From the NCBI GenBank assembly GCA_009392815.1, contig VFFS01000044.1, forward strand, positions 1 through 32,455: a stretch of 32,455 nt of DNA, in the 5' to 3' direction. A program made the position numbers and the translations under genes. The notes below the pieces were generated by a model. It was not told where the DNA came from. It ran no database searches and saw only the letters and a list, made by a program, of their open reading frames with translations. Of this stretch, positions 1 to 7,690 are shown piece by piece (the stretch's first letter is position 1; every line of letters begins with the position of its first letter). The stretch is from SAR202 cluster bacterium (GTDB lineage: Bacteria > Chloroflexota > Dehalococcoidia > Lucifugimonadales > UBA826).

Positions 1-218
1 TGGCCCATGTGGCATTGGGATGGGTGAGGGCGCACGAAGGTGTAAGCTCGGTGTTAGTCGGAGCTCGCAACGCCGACGAGGTTGCCCTGAACCTGCCCGC
101 CTTCGATCTCGCTCTTCCTGACGAGATAATAAAAGAGCTGGATGAGTTGACTGAAGGTATCAAGAGCAACCTGGGCAACAGCCCCGATATGTGGCACGGC
201 GAAAACCGAATGCGATGA
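1..218 (+). CDS. Aldo/keto reductase, C-terminal fragment
   Basis: The gene enters from the left edge; the reading frame is open from base 3 and ends at a TGA at 216-218. The roughly 70 residues visible carry the typical C-terminal pattern of the aldo/keto reductase family: a helix ending in ALGWVRAHEGV, then SSVLVGARNADEV, which in the family forms the last barrel strand and the loop contacting the NADP(H) phosphate, then a helix ending in LDELTEG. Family members reduce aldehydes and ketones with NADPH in the cytoplasm; the substrate cannot be told from this tail. The catalytic Asp/Tyr/Lys/His lie outside the window. A GTG at 9 is in frame but lies inside the conserved helix and is not the true start. 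Confidence 0.75.
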   Translation, partial: AHVALGWVRAHEGVSSVLVGARNADEVALNLPAFDLALPDEIIKELDELTEGIKSNLGNSPDMWHGENRMR

Positions 219-271
219 TTTTCTTAAAAATAACAATGGGATTATTTCACATAACCTAATCGTAATCAGAT

Positions 272-276
272 AAGGA
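272..276 (+). promoter_or_regulatory. Ribosome binding site for the homocysteine methyltransferase-like gene
   Basis: AAGGA lies 5 bases before the ATG at 282 and supports that start over the second in-frame ATG at 288. Confidence 0.5.
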
Positions 277-281
277 AAAAT

Positions 282-1262
282 ATGAATATGATTCTAGATA
301 ATAAACTAAAAAATAAAGAAATCATTGTTCTAGATGGAGCAACTGGCAGTGAAATCTCAAGATTGGGGGCGGCGATGAATTCCTCTGCCTGGTGTGGGGT
401 TGCTAATAAAACCCACCCGGGAATAGTTCGTGAAGTACATGAAGAGTATGTTCGTGCTGGCGCAGATATAGTAACGGCCAATACTTTTTCGACTAGTCGA
501 CATATTTTGGCGAGTGCAGGTCTTGCTGATGAAACTGTCAGCATCAACGCAAGGGCAGTAGAGTTGGCACGCGAAGCGGTGGACAATGTATCACCGGAGC
601 GACCTATTGCTGTCGCAGGTTCTATGTCTAACATGCGTGCTTGGATCCCTGGTACCGTCAGTCCTGACCCACGATTTCTTCCGACACCAGAAGAGGAATC
701 TAACAATTACCAAGAAGTTGCTCAAACACTGGCTGAGTCTGGTGTAGATTTGATCCTGATGGAGATGATGACAGATATTGATCGTTCTAGTATGGCAATA
801 TCGGCTGCTGTGGAAACAGGTTTGCCAGTGTGGATTGGAAATAGTTGCACACTGAGAGATGATGGTAGTGCCTCTGTTTGGAACCAACATTCTGAAGAGC
901 CACAACGTCTTTCACCTGATCACATTAAGTCAGAAGACAAGTCATATGAGACCTTGATAGAGTCTATGCTTTCGTTTCAACCTCAAGTGATGGGTGTCAT
1001 GCACAGCACCATAGAAACAACAAATGCAGGACTCCAGACTCTATTTGAACATTGGCAGGGACCGGTCATGGCATACCCTGAAACTTATTCTGAAGTAGAA
1101 AAAGGAATAATTGACCAAGTAGAACCAGCAATTTTTGCTGAACATTGTCGTGATTGGGTTGAGAGCGGCGTGCAAATTATAGGTGGTTGTTGCGGTACCA
1201 CCATCGAACACATACGTTCCATGGTAAATGAATTACCGGATGTTGTTGGTATTCGTCGCTAG
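282..1262 (+). CDS. Homocysteine S-methyltransferase family protein with altered zinc site
   Basis: This is a 326-residue cytoplasmic TIM-barrel protein of the homocysteine S-methyltransferase family (MmuM/BHMT/MetH N-terminal type), which moves a methyl group from a donor such as S-methylmethionine or betaine to a zinc-bound thiol. The start LDGATGSE (residues 17-24) and ANTFSTSRHIL (66-76) are family hallmarks, and GGCCG (301-305) supplies two of the three zinc cysteines. The third ligand normally comes from a GVNC motif; here the aligned segment reads GVMHS (238-242), so His241 stands where cysteine is expected. The fold call is firm; methylation of homocysteine itself is uncertain because of that change. 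Length is normal. The gene stands alone and ends just before a strong hairpin shared with the convergent neighbour. Confidence 0.85.
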   Translation: MNMILDNKLKNKEIIVLDGATGSEISRLGAAMNSSAWCGVANKTHPGIVREVHEEYVRAGADIVTANTFSTSRHILASAGLADETVSINARAVELAREAVDNVSPERPIAVAGSMSNMRAWIPGTVSPDPRFLPTPEEESNNYQEVAQTLAESGVDLILMEMMTDIDRSSMAISAAVETGLPVWIGNSCTLRDDGSASVWNQHSEEPQRLSPDHIKSEDKSYETLIESMLSFQPQVMGVMHSTIETTNAGLQTLFEHWQGPVMAYPETYSEVEKGIIDQVEPAIFAEHCRDWVESGVQIIGGCCGTTIEHIRSMVNELPDVVGIRR

Positions 1263-1284
1263 TTATTCGAAATTGATCTGTGAT

Positions 1285-1315
1285 ATCTCATGGGTCGCAA
1301 TCCGACCCATGAGAT
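1285..1315. terminator. Perfect 13-bp hairpin between convergent genes
   Basis: ATCTCATGGGTCG at 1285-1297 and CGACCCATGAGAT at 1303-1315 are exact inverted copies around a 5-base loop. The hairpin sits 22 bases past the methyltransferase stop and 24 bases past the end of the minus-strand propeller gene, so it could stop transcripts from both sides. Neither side has a T-tract, so it is not a classical intrinsic terminator and may instead protect 3' ends. Confidence 0.55.
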
Positions 1316-1339
1316 GTTAATGCGCGCTTTAATGAAGCC

Positions 1340-2731
1340 CTACTTTATTACCACTTCCAACCCGTGCGGGTCGGCGGCAGTGATCCTCGATCCACCAGTC
1401 AACCCAAAAGAAATAGTCCTGTCAGGATCTGCCATTGAAGCAAGGTCATTTTGTTCCCAACTAAAGCTCTTGCAATCATCACTGATAGTCAGGACCGCCA
1501 CTCCCGGCGTCCGATCCACGGACTCTAGGGAGCCGATGGCAGTTAGAGGTTTATGACCCCGCAAAGCAATGAACATCTTGTTTCCCACAATGTCTGCCAC
1601 GTCGGGCTTTGGGTCGGGACTGAAGCTCGTTGCCATTGATTGTGTCGCTACAACCTTATTCGTCTGCAGGTCAATGAAGTTGACGTCATTACTGACCCGC
1701 ATACTAGTTACAGCAAAGAGCTTGCCATCCTGGTCAGTGCAGGTAACAGCGCCATGAGTGTCTTCACCCGGGAGTTCGATCTGCACTGGGTTCGGGAATA
1801 CCCCCTCGTCAGCCTTGCTGGCATCAAAGGTATAAAGGAAATCATCTCCGCCTTTAGCCCCACTCTCACCATTGGTCATTATCTTGTCATTGGGGAGGCG
1901 GGCCACACCGCAACCTATACCTGGAACGATATCTTTTCCATATACGTTCACGACAGTCATAGGTGTGGTTCCATCAGCTGAACCTACATCGACAACCAGT
2001 AAACCACCTCCAGCCATGGTTACATAGGCGAACTTACTGTCAGCAGTAAACTCGTGGCAGATAGGCCGGGCCACCGAAGTTCCCAAGTCATTGGCGAACT
2101 GGTTCAATGACAGTGTCTCCACAAAGGCGTAGTTATTATTACTGTAATCAGTCTGAATCTTGTGTAAGAATCCAGATTCACCTTTGGCGCCAATATTGGC
2201 GACTATAACCATTCTGCCATCAGCAGAAGCCGTAGAGGCGTGTGTGTTGCCTGTTCCTCCTGCTCCATTGAAACCACCTATTGTGTTCACGCACCCGACA
2301 ATACTGCGACTGTCAACGTCTATGAAGAACGTGTCACCGGAACCTACATTGGCTAGAACAACGTGGCTAGCACTGCTGTAGCGGAAGTCGAGAGGGTTCT
2401 GGGTAGTGTGGTTGGCTAGAACCATGTGGGGCTTCTTGGGAGCATTACAGCCAGCCTTGGAAGCCGCTTCAGCTAGGTCGATGACCTCCGGATTCGCCTT
2501 GCTGGCATTTTCGGAGATGGCGGCACCGTCCCATATGTAGATGAGCCCACCAGAGTCAGCACTAGGGCCATCGCTAGTCCCAGACTGGTCAACAGCCCAG
2601 ACTTCAAAGTAAGACTGGGAGTCTGCTGAACTTGATGCTGTAGAACTCGATTCATCCTGTGCATCTGCACATGCCACTGCTGTAACAAAAACCAGCAGTA
2701 GAATTAATCCGGATAAAAATCTAAAATTCAT
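1340..2731 (-). CDS. Secreted beta-propeller lipoprotein (YncE/YVTN-like)
   Basis: This 463-residue protein starts with a clear export signal: positive N-terminus, hydrophobic core at about residues 6-20, and Cys21 in the context AVAC, a tolerable but not ideal lipobox. A Ser-rich linker (about 27-40) follows. The rest resembles beta-propellers of the YncE/lactonase-like group: repeated units such as VVLANVGSGDTFFIDVDSRS, FAYVTMAGGGLLVVDV and VNFIDLQTNKVVATQS, each a strand followed by a turn and 'protein-bound parameter' style text. No catalytic signature is evident. It is probably anchored outside the membrane, binding a ligand or metal or acting as a scaffold. The start is supported by AAGGAG eight bases upstream. 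An intrinsic terminator lies in the leader before the gene. Function unknown. Confidence 0.75.
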   Translation of the reverse strand: MNFRFLSGLILLLVFVTAVACADAQDESSSTASSSADSQSYFEVWAVDQSGTSDGPSADSGGLIYIWDGAAISENASKANPEVIDLAEAASKAGCNAPKKPHMVLANHTTQNPLDFRYSSASHVVLANVGSGDTFFIDVDSRSIVGCVNTIGGFNGAGGTGNTHASTASADGRMVIVANIGAKGESGFLHKIQTDYSNNNYAFVETLSLNQFANDLGTSVARPICHEFTADSKFAYVTMAGGGLLVVDVGSADGTTPMTVVNVYGKDIVPGIGCGVARLPNDKIMTNGESGAKGGDDFLYTFDASKADEGVFPNPVQIELPGEDTHGAVTCTDQDGKLFAVTSMRVSNDVNFIDLQTNKVVATQSMATSFSPDPKPDVADIVGNKMFIALRGHKPLTAIGSLESVDRTPGVAVLTISDDCKSFSWEQNDLASMADPDRTISFGLTGGSRITAADPHGLEVVIK

Positions 2732-2738
2732 TTTTCCA

Positions 2739-2745
2739 CTCCTTT
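2739..2745 (-). promoter_or_regulatory. Ribosome binding site of the propeller lipoprotein gene
   Basis: On the minus strand this reads AAAGGAG, about 7-8 bases before the ATG at 2731, and fixes the start that includes the signal peptide. Confidence 0.7.
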
Positions 2746-2768
2746 GGAGGTTTTGACTGTCATGAGGT

Positions 2769-2798
2769 AAAAAAAAAGACCTCTCTGGATGGAGGTCT
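2769..2798 (-). terminator. Intrinsic terminator in the 5' leader of the lipoprotein gene (candidate attenuator)
   Basis: On the minus strand AGACCTC (2798-2792) and GAGGTCT (2783-2777) form a perfect 7-bp stem around an 8-base loop, followed by eight Ts. This is a textbook Rho-independent terminator, yet it ends only 37 bases before the minus-strand start codon at 2731 and no minus-strand gene lies upstream of it. It therefore either ends a short non-coding transcript or works as an attenuator for the lipoprotein gene. A GAGGTC at 2850-2845 could pair with the left arm as an antiterminator. Confidence 0.7.
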
Positions 2799-2986
2799 CA
2801 TTGGAACGTTGAGGTTGTATTTAAATATAGCCTACAAGTCCATGGACCTCACTTTATCCTTACAACAAGAACAAATACAGCAAACATTGCCGTATTCCAT
2901 TTTTTCAATGCTGGTAAAGATTGGTCTCATAACGTTAGTTTGTAAACCTTTGTTTTCCTACACTCATTACGTTCGACGACGAATCG

Positions 2987-3000
2987 TAATTCATGAATTA
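2987..3000. promoter_or_regulatory. 14-bp perfect palindrome, candidate operator
   Basis: TAATTCATGAATTA is identical to its reverse complement and lies mid-way in the divergent intergenic region, a usual place for a dimeric repressor site. No regulator gene is adjacent, and AT-rich palindromes arise by chance, so this is only a candidate. Confidence 0.3.
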
Positions 3001-3156
3001 TTTGTTGTCAATTTACCCTGTATTTTCTGTATACAACTTCAAATTCGCTTTTCGCAAGATCGTTGTGAGGGCAGATCCGTTCCTGAGCAATATTTTTCTT
3101 TCCCTGTCCTGTTGTTATTGTTTACGAACTTATTACATATGTTTAGATAATTCATA

Positions 3157-3185
3157 TTGATGTGTTAAATTTTGCATGATGTAAG
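3157..3185 (+). promoter_or_regulatory. Weak sigma70-like promoter for the acyl-CoA ligase
   Basis: TTGATG (3157-3162) and TGTAAG (3180-3185) are spaced by 17 bases, each matching four of six consensus positions, and would start RNA about 36 bases before the ligase ATG. Confidence 0.3.
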
Positions 3186-3227
3186 CAAGGTGCAAGCGTA
3201 GCAACCGACGTTTTGGGAGGATGAAGC

Positions 3228-4850
3228 ATGACTACTGATCCATTTTATAAAGACTTAAACCCTGTTTCGTTTCTGGACAGATCTGTCCATGTGTACCCAG
3301 ATAAACCTGCACTGATTTATGGCGATATTACCTATACATATCAAGACTTTTACAATCGGGTAAACAAACTTGCGGGGGCGCTACAAAAGCAAGGTATAAA
3401 AAAAGGCGACAGAGTTGGATTCCTAGTTCCTAACATACCAGCCATGTTTGAAGGGCATTATGGCCCATTAAAAATTGGAGCTGTTCTTGTAGCAATAAAT
3501 ACCAGACTATCAGCCAGAGAGGTTTCGTACATACTCAACCATTCGGGAGCAAAAGTACTAGTTTTTGACTCAGAATATGCTGAGCTCGTTAGTCAAATTC
3601 AAAATGAGTTACCTAAAATAACAAGCTTCGTCCAAGTAGCTGACATCTTTCCCAAATCTACCCTAGTGGAAGGACCTGAATATGAAGAATTTCTTGATTC
3701 TGCGGATCCAGGAGAACATCGAGTCTCCTTAGAATCCGAATCAGACCCTATAACGATCAACTACACCTCTGGGACTACCGGTATGCCCAAAGGGGTTCAA
3801 TACCACTCTAGAGGGGCCTATTTGTCCGCCTTGGGAGAAGTTGTTGAAAGCGGCATGAATTACGAATCAAAATATCTTTGGACTTTACCTATGTTCCATT
3901 GCAACGGCTGGTGTTTCACATGGGCTACAACTGCAGTGGGAGCCACCAATATCTGCCTCCGAAGGGTAGATCCACTTGAGGTGTATAGGCTAATTGATAA
4001 AGAATCTGTTACCCATATGTGTTGCGCACCCACTGTTCTTACGTCGATGTACTCTATTCCAGATGCTGACCAGCAAGATCTCACAGGAGTAACCATAATG
4101 ACTGCTGGAGCCCCACCGGCCCCTCAAGTAATACGCAGCATGGAGAATATGGGCGCAGATATATTGCATACCTATGGCCTGACCGAAACTTATGGGCCGA
4201 CCGCTATATGCGCGATTCAGCCGGACTGGAAGGAAAAAAGTTCTGATGAGGTAGCAAATTTGAAGGCTAGACAGGGCGTCGCCTATGTCGTCGCTGACAC
4301 AGGAATGCGAGTAGTGGACACCGAAATGAACGATGTGGAAAGGAATGGCTCTCAAATGGGTGAGGTCGTAATGAGCGGCAACATGGTGATGTCCGGATAT
4401 TTCGATGATGAAGATGCCACTAATAAGGCTTTTGAGGGAGGGTGGTTTCACAGTGGTGACCTGGCTGTTTGGCATCCTGACGGATATATTGAACTGAAAG
4501 ATAGAGCCAAAGACATCATAATTTCAGGCGGAGAGAATATATCTAGTCAAGAAGTTGAAAAGGTAATTATGGAACATGATGGAGTACTTGAAGTCAGCGT
4601 TGTAGGGGTACCTGACGAAAGATGGGGGGAAGTTCCAAAGGCTTTTATAGTCTCAAGAGAGGGGGTATCAGTTTCGGAAGAGGAAATAGTTAGTTTTACA
4701 AGGGACCGGATAGCTCATTTTAAAGCACCAAAATACGTTGAATTCGGAGAACTACCGAAGACAGCCACTGGGAAAATTCAGAAGTACGTCCTTAGGGAAA
4801 AGGAATGGGAAGGAAAGGAGAACAGAATCCAAGGATCGTCTCTCACATAA
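3228..4850 (+). CDS. Acyl-CoA ligase (AMP-forming), DmdB/AAE-like
   Basis: A 540-residue ANL-superfamily enzyme that activates a carboxylic acid to its acyl-CoA through an acyl-adenylate. All core motifs are present: the phosphate loop YTSGTTGMPKG (179-189), YGLTET (316-321), GWFHSGD (405-411) with the adenosine-binding Asp, the hinge region DRAKDIIISGGENIS (425-439) and the catalytic lysine K516 in KTATGK. The segment MFHCNGWCFTW (222-232) is typical of the branch holding medium-chain ligases, plant acyl-activating enzymes and the methylmercaptopropionyl-CoA ligase DmdB. Substrate is therefore likely a short or medium acid, but DmdB activity is not established. No signal peptide: cytoplasmic. 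GGGAGG at 3215-3220 lies 7 bases before the ATG. It is a single-gene unit. Confidence 0.9.
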   Translation: MTTDPFYKDLNPVSFLDRSVHVYPDKPALIYGDITYTYQDFYNRVNKLAGALQKQGIKKGDRVGFLVPNIPAMFEGHYGPLKIGAVLVAINTRLSAREVSYILNHSGAKVLVFDSEYAELVSQIQNELPKITSFVQVADIFPKSTLVEGPEYEEFLDSADPGEHRVSLESESDPITINYTSGTTGMPKGVQYHSRGAYLSALGEVVESGMNYESKYLWTLPMFHCNGWCFTWATTAVGATNICLRRVDPLEVYRLIDKESVTHMCCAPTVLTSMYSIPDADQQDLTGVTIMTAGAPPAPQVIRSMENMGADILHTYGLTETYGPTAICAIQPDWKEKSSDEVANLKARQGVAYVVADTGMRVVDTEMNDVERNGSQMGEVVMSGNMVMSGYFDDEDATNKAFEGGWFHSGDLAVWHPDGYIELKDRAKDIIISGGENISSQEVEKVIMEHDGVLEVSVVGVPDERWGEVPKAFIVSREGVSVSEEEIVSFTRDRIAHFKAPKYVEFGELPKTATGKIQKYVLREKEWEGKENRIQGSSLT

Positions 4851-4965
4851 GTAATAGATCTATCTTTACCACCTGCTGATCGTTCAGATTGAAGCCAGTA
4901 TTTGACTGATTAGAATCTCATCTCTCAGAGTTCCAGATATGTTTCTTAACACTCATGGTAATTTC

Positions 4966-4981
4966 AGTGAATCAATTCACT
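4966..4981. repeat. 7-bp inverted repeat at the end of the 2-hydroxyacid dehydrogenase gene
   Basis: AGTGAAT (4966-4972) and ATTCACT (4975-4981) flank two bases and overlap the minus-strand stop codon at 4972-4974. No T-tract follows on either strand, so a terminator role is doubtful. Confidence 0.25.
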
Positions 4982-5949
4982 TGTGCATGAAGTTTCTGAT
5001 CCGAGGCATAACGATTCAGATTTTCGAGAGCGAAAACCGCTCGTTTGCGTGATGTTCCATCCGTTCCTGAGACGGTGTGGGGCTGAACAAAAACATTTGG
5101 CAGTTGATATACGGGAAGTTCAAATTTTGGAGGCTCCTCGGCGAATGCATCGAGGCCAGCACCAGCTAATTTATTGTCCAACAAGGCTTTATATAGCGCA
5201 TCCTCGTCAATTAATCCGCCCCTTGCTACGTTAACAACGAATGAACTAGGCTTCATGAGACCTATTCTTCTCGCATCAATAATGTGGCGTGTCTCATCAG
5301 TGAGATGCAGGTGGACTGACAGAAAGTCGCACTCCGATAGCACGTGATCCAGGTCCTCTGGACCACCCAGGAAGTCTGGCTGAATTTCGTCGAGGACTTC
5401 CTGCTCAATGGAGCGGACGTCAATGCCCATGATTTCCATTCCAAAGGCTTTGGCTCTCTTTGCTAACTGCTGGCCGCTGTTACCGAAACCAACAATTGCC
5501 AGCTTGCGTCCTAGAATTTCCATGCCCATTGGGAAAAAGATTTTTCCCCTTGCGAAGTTTTCTCTGGCGTCACCGTAACGGTGTGCGAGCATGAGTATGA
5601 ACATCATTGCACCTTCAGCCAGAGACACGCTGCTGAGTTCGCCGGGGCAGTGGGTCAGAGTCATTCCAGATTCTAGGATTGCACTCACTTCAACATGATC
5701 GAGGCCGTTGGTCGAGGCATGAAGGTATTTAACGCCTGCATTCGCGGCTACCTGGGCAAGTTCTTTTCCGATGTTGCCGCCCATATCGACCACAGCTTCG
5801 ATGTTTTCAAACTGAGGTTCTGAGGCTTTGCTGCTGTCAAAAATACGTAGGTCGTGGTGTGGATCTATGGCTGTTATCAGGTCCATACCCCAATTATTAT
5901 TCACCTCTTCTAATGGGTGAGGCAGAAATAGTACTTTTAGTCGTCGCAT
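4972..5949 (-). CDS. D-isomer-specific 2-hydroxyacid dehydrogenase
   Basis: A 325-residue NAD-dependent dehydrogenase of the D-2-hydroxyacid family (phosphoglycerate/glycerate/formate dehydrogenase relatives), interconverting a 2-oxoacid and a D-2-hydroxyacid in the cytoplasm. The Rossmann motif GFGNSG (154-159) precedes Asp177, which favours NAD over NADP. The catalytic Arg is R243 in VNVARGGLIDE, the Glu lies in DAFAEEP (267-273), and the catalytic His is H291 in QPHTVSGT. Length is normal. It starts 2 bases after the stop of the HpaI-type aldolase gene, with GGGAG inside the end of that gene, so the two are translationally coupled. Pairing suggests that the oxoacid made or used by the aldolase is reduced or oxidised here; the exact substrate is unknown. 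Confidence 0.88.
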   Translation of the reverse strand: MRRLKVLFLPHPLEEVNNNWGMDLITAIDPHHDLRIFDSSKASEPQFENIEAVVDMGGNIGKELAQVAANAGVKYLHASTNGLDHVEVSAILESGMTLTHCPGELSSVSLAEGAMMFILMLAHRYGDARENFARGKIFFPMGMEILGRKLAIVGFGNSGQQLAKRAKAFGMEIMGIDVRSIEQEVLDEIQPDFLGGPEDLDHVLSECDFLSVHLHLTDETRHIIDARRIGLMKPSSFVVNVARGGLIDEDALYKALLDNKLAGAGLDAFAEEPPKFELPVYQLPNVFVQPHTVSGTDGTSRKRAVFALENLNRYASDQKLHAQVN

Positions 5950-5951
5950 AT

Positions 5952-6737
5952 CTAATCGCTCCCACGTGAAATGCCCTGCCGGAGCTGGTCTACAGATGTG
6001 TCAATGGAATTGGCGAGATGCCACCAGTCCACGCCGATCTGTACCCATTGGATGCCCTTGTCGAGCCACTTCTGAAATGCCTCGGCATCGCCCACCATCC
6101 CGATGCCGGGATAAATTCCCGCATCTTTTGCTGTGGTGACTATTCTCTCTATGGCGCTCTGTACCTCTGGATGCTGTGGATTGCCCATGTGCCCCATTGA
6201 ACCTGCTAGGTCATTGCCTCCGATCACGACTGCAGTCAACCCGTCTACTTTTACGATCTCGTCCATGGCTTCGACCGCATCAATATGTTCAATCTGAGCG
6301 ATACATATTATTTCGTCGTTGGCTCTCTGACAGTATTCAGCATCGTTAATACGCCCGTATCGAATGGGGCGACGGGGACCAAAGCCGCGAATTCCTAGCG
6401 GTGGATAGCGGCAGGCCGAAACTGCAAGTTCTACATCTTCAGCAGAGCGAACCAGAGGGGCTATGATGCCGTCTGCTCCGATGTCGAGAACTGGTTTTAT
6501 CAATACTGGATCATTCCAAGGAACCCTAACAATTGCTGCTGAGTCGCTTCCTCTGGTTGCCATGATGTGGTCCTGCACAGATTCCAGAGAAAGGGCATTG
6601 TGCTCCATGTCTATCCAGACGAAGTCTAAGACATGGGAGAAAAGCTCCGTTACCGTGGGATCTTTGAAACTAACACCACAACCAAGCGGTACTTGCCCAT
6701 TACTTAGTTTTTCTCTGAATTTGACCGCGTTTTCCAT
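5952..6737 (-). CDS. HpcH/HpaI-family aldolase
   Basis: A 261-residue class II pyruvate-type aldolase of the HpaI family, which reversibly splits 2-oxo-4-hydroxy acids into pyruvate (or a similar oxoacid) and an aldehyde using a divalent metal. Expected active-site residues are all present: His46 in IDMEHNALS, Arg71 in VRVPWND, metal ligand Glu150 in AQIEHIDAVEAM, and metal ligand Asp176 in IGGNDLAGSMG. The GIRGFGPRR stretch (116-123) is also typical. No export signal. GGAGG sits 5 bases before the ATG. It is the first gene of a two-gene operon with a D-2-hydroxyacid dehydrogenase, resembling pathways for sugar acids or aromatic breakdown products. Which 2-oxo acid is cleaved cannot be read from the sequence. 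Confidence 0.9.
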   Translation of the reverse strand: MENAVKFREKLSNGQVPLGCGVSFKDPTVTELFSHVLDFVWIDMEHNALSLESVQDHIMATRGSDSAAIVRVPWNDPVLIKPVLDIGADGIIAPLVRSAEDVELAVSACRYPPLGIRGFGPRRPIRYGRINDAEYCQRANDEIICIAQIEHIDAVEAMDEIVKVDGLTAVVIGGNDLAGSMGHMGNPQHPEVQSAIERIVTTAKDAGIYPGIGMVGDAEAFQKWLDKGIQWVQIGVDWWHLANSIDTSVDQLRQGISRGSD

Positions 6738-7051
6738 CGCATCCTCCTCATTCCGCTTACTATTGATCTCGTGAAAAATACAACTAATGTGAACAACTAA
6801 ACTGATATTTCCCAGATTGCATGTTGTTCTGCAGTTCTCTGGTTAGCTCTCTCTTAAGTATCGCAAACAATATGAGTAAGCATTGTGGGCTGTCAAGAGT
6901 GACATAAAGGGTTTTAATGGATCACTTCAAAGAAAAAGTTGGCTAATCAACTTGAAAGGTAACTGTCGAGCGAAGACAGTGTTTTGGAAGCTAAAATAAC
7001 CATATACCGTCATGCTGGAGCAATTGAATTGATTAAAGGTGAAGAATATAA
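6738..7051. other. 314-base divergent intergenic region
   Basis: It lies between the minus-strand aldolase operon and the plus-strand methyltransferase, so promoters for both should be here, but I see no convincing -35/-10 pair. It contains a small hairpin at 6962-6980. No gene or tRNA is visible. Confidence 0.5.
6962..6980 (+). terminator. Small hairpin followed by GTTTT
   Basis: ACTGTC (6962-6967) and GACAGT (6975-6980) pair around a 7-base loop and are followed by GTTTTGG. The short stem and imperfect T-run make it a weak terminator, or a leader structure upstream of the methyltransferase gene at 7052. Confidence 0.3.
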
Positions 7052-7690
7052 ATGAACAAAAGAAATCAAGATCGTGTCCAATGGATTTATTCTTCGGAAA
7101 ACAATGCGGAATTATCCGAAAGATACGATGAATGGGCTAAAGATTATGATGCGGACTTATCAGAAGTTTTTGGCTGGATTGCTCCCAAAACTGCATCTTC
7201 ATACTTGGCAAAATATGTTCATCCTCATTCTGTCGTTCTGGATGCTGGAGCTGGTACAGGGTTGGTGGGCCTAGCATTAGCAGAACACGGATTCGAAAAT
7301 CTCACCGCAATGGATCTATCAGAGGGAATGCTTCGTGAAGCACGGAATAAAAATGTTTATAAGGAATTAGATCAAATGGTTCTCGGCGAACCGCTGAGCT
7401 ATGCAACTGACTCTTTTGACGCTGTGATAAGTGTTGGAGTTATGACTCTAGGACATGCAGGTCCGGACTCTTTCGACGAACTACTGAGGATCACCAAACC
7501 TCTAGGTTACATAGTCTTTACGATAAGAACAGATGTATATCTTAAAAACGGATTTAAAGAAAAACAGGAAGCAATGGAATGTGAAAAGTTGTGGGAAGTA
7601 GTCGACGTCAGTGATGACTTTCAGCCACTACCTATAGGTGAACCCGAAGTTTTGCATCAAGTATGGGTATATCGGGTTATAAATAAGTAG
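7052..7690 (+). CDS. Class I SAM-dependent methyltransferase
   Basis: A 212-residue small methyltransferase with a single Rossmann-like domain. The SAM-binding motif I is VVLDAGAGTG (61-70); Asp88 in TAMDLSEGM is the acidic residue that binds the ribose; the later segment SFDAVISVGVMTLGH corresponds to motifs IV/V. The N-terminal WIYSSENNAELSERYDEWAKDYD pattern resembles the METTL27-like group of small methyltransferases. The methyl acceptor is unknown. It is cytoplasmic, without signal or membrane segments. The ATG at 7052 is preceded by AAAGGTGAAG. It appears monocistronic: 314 bases separate it from the next start. Confidence 0.85.
   Translation: MNKRNQDRVQWIYSSENNAELSERYDEWAKDYDADLSEVFGWIAPKTASSYLAKYVHPHSVVLDAGAGTGLVGLALAEHGFENLTAMDLSEGMLREARNKNVYKELDQMVLGEPLSYATDSFDAVISVGVMTLGHAGPDSFDELLRITKPLGYIVFTIRTDVYLKNGFKEKQEAMECEKLWEVVDVSDDFQPLPIGEPEVLHQVWVYRVINK

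Larger units (their letters stand above)
2732..3227. other. 496-base intergenic region between divergent genes
   Basis: This region separates the minus-strand lipoprotein gene from the plus-strand acyl-CoA ligase. It holds the leader terminator near 2769-2798, a 10-bp palindrome GTCCATGGAC at 2838-2847, a 14-bp perfect palindrome at 2987-3000 and a weak promoter before the ligase. The open frame at 2809-3150 has no recognisable protein pattern and no ribosome site, so I treat the region as non-coding. Confidence 0.6.

Noticed and set aside
266-706. 146-residue minus-strand open frame
   Set aside because: It is antisense to the homocysteine methyltransferase-like gene, whose motifs are unmistakable.
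2809-3150. 113-residue plus-strand open frame in the intergenic region
   Set aside because: It starts with TTG without a ribosome site, has no family pattern or sensible composition, and lies over a terminator-containing leader on the other strand.
3990-4475. 161-residue minus-strand open frame
   Set aside because: It is antisense to the acyl-CoA ligase core motifs and shows no protein family features.
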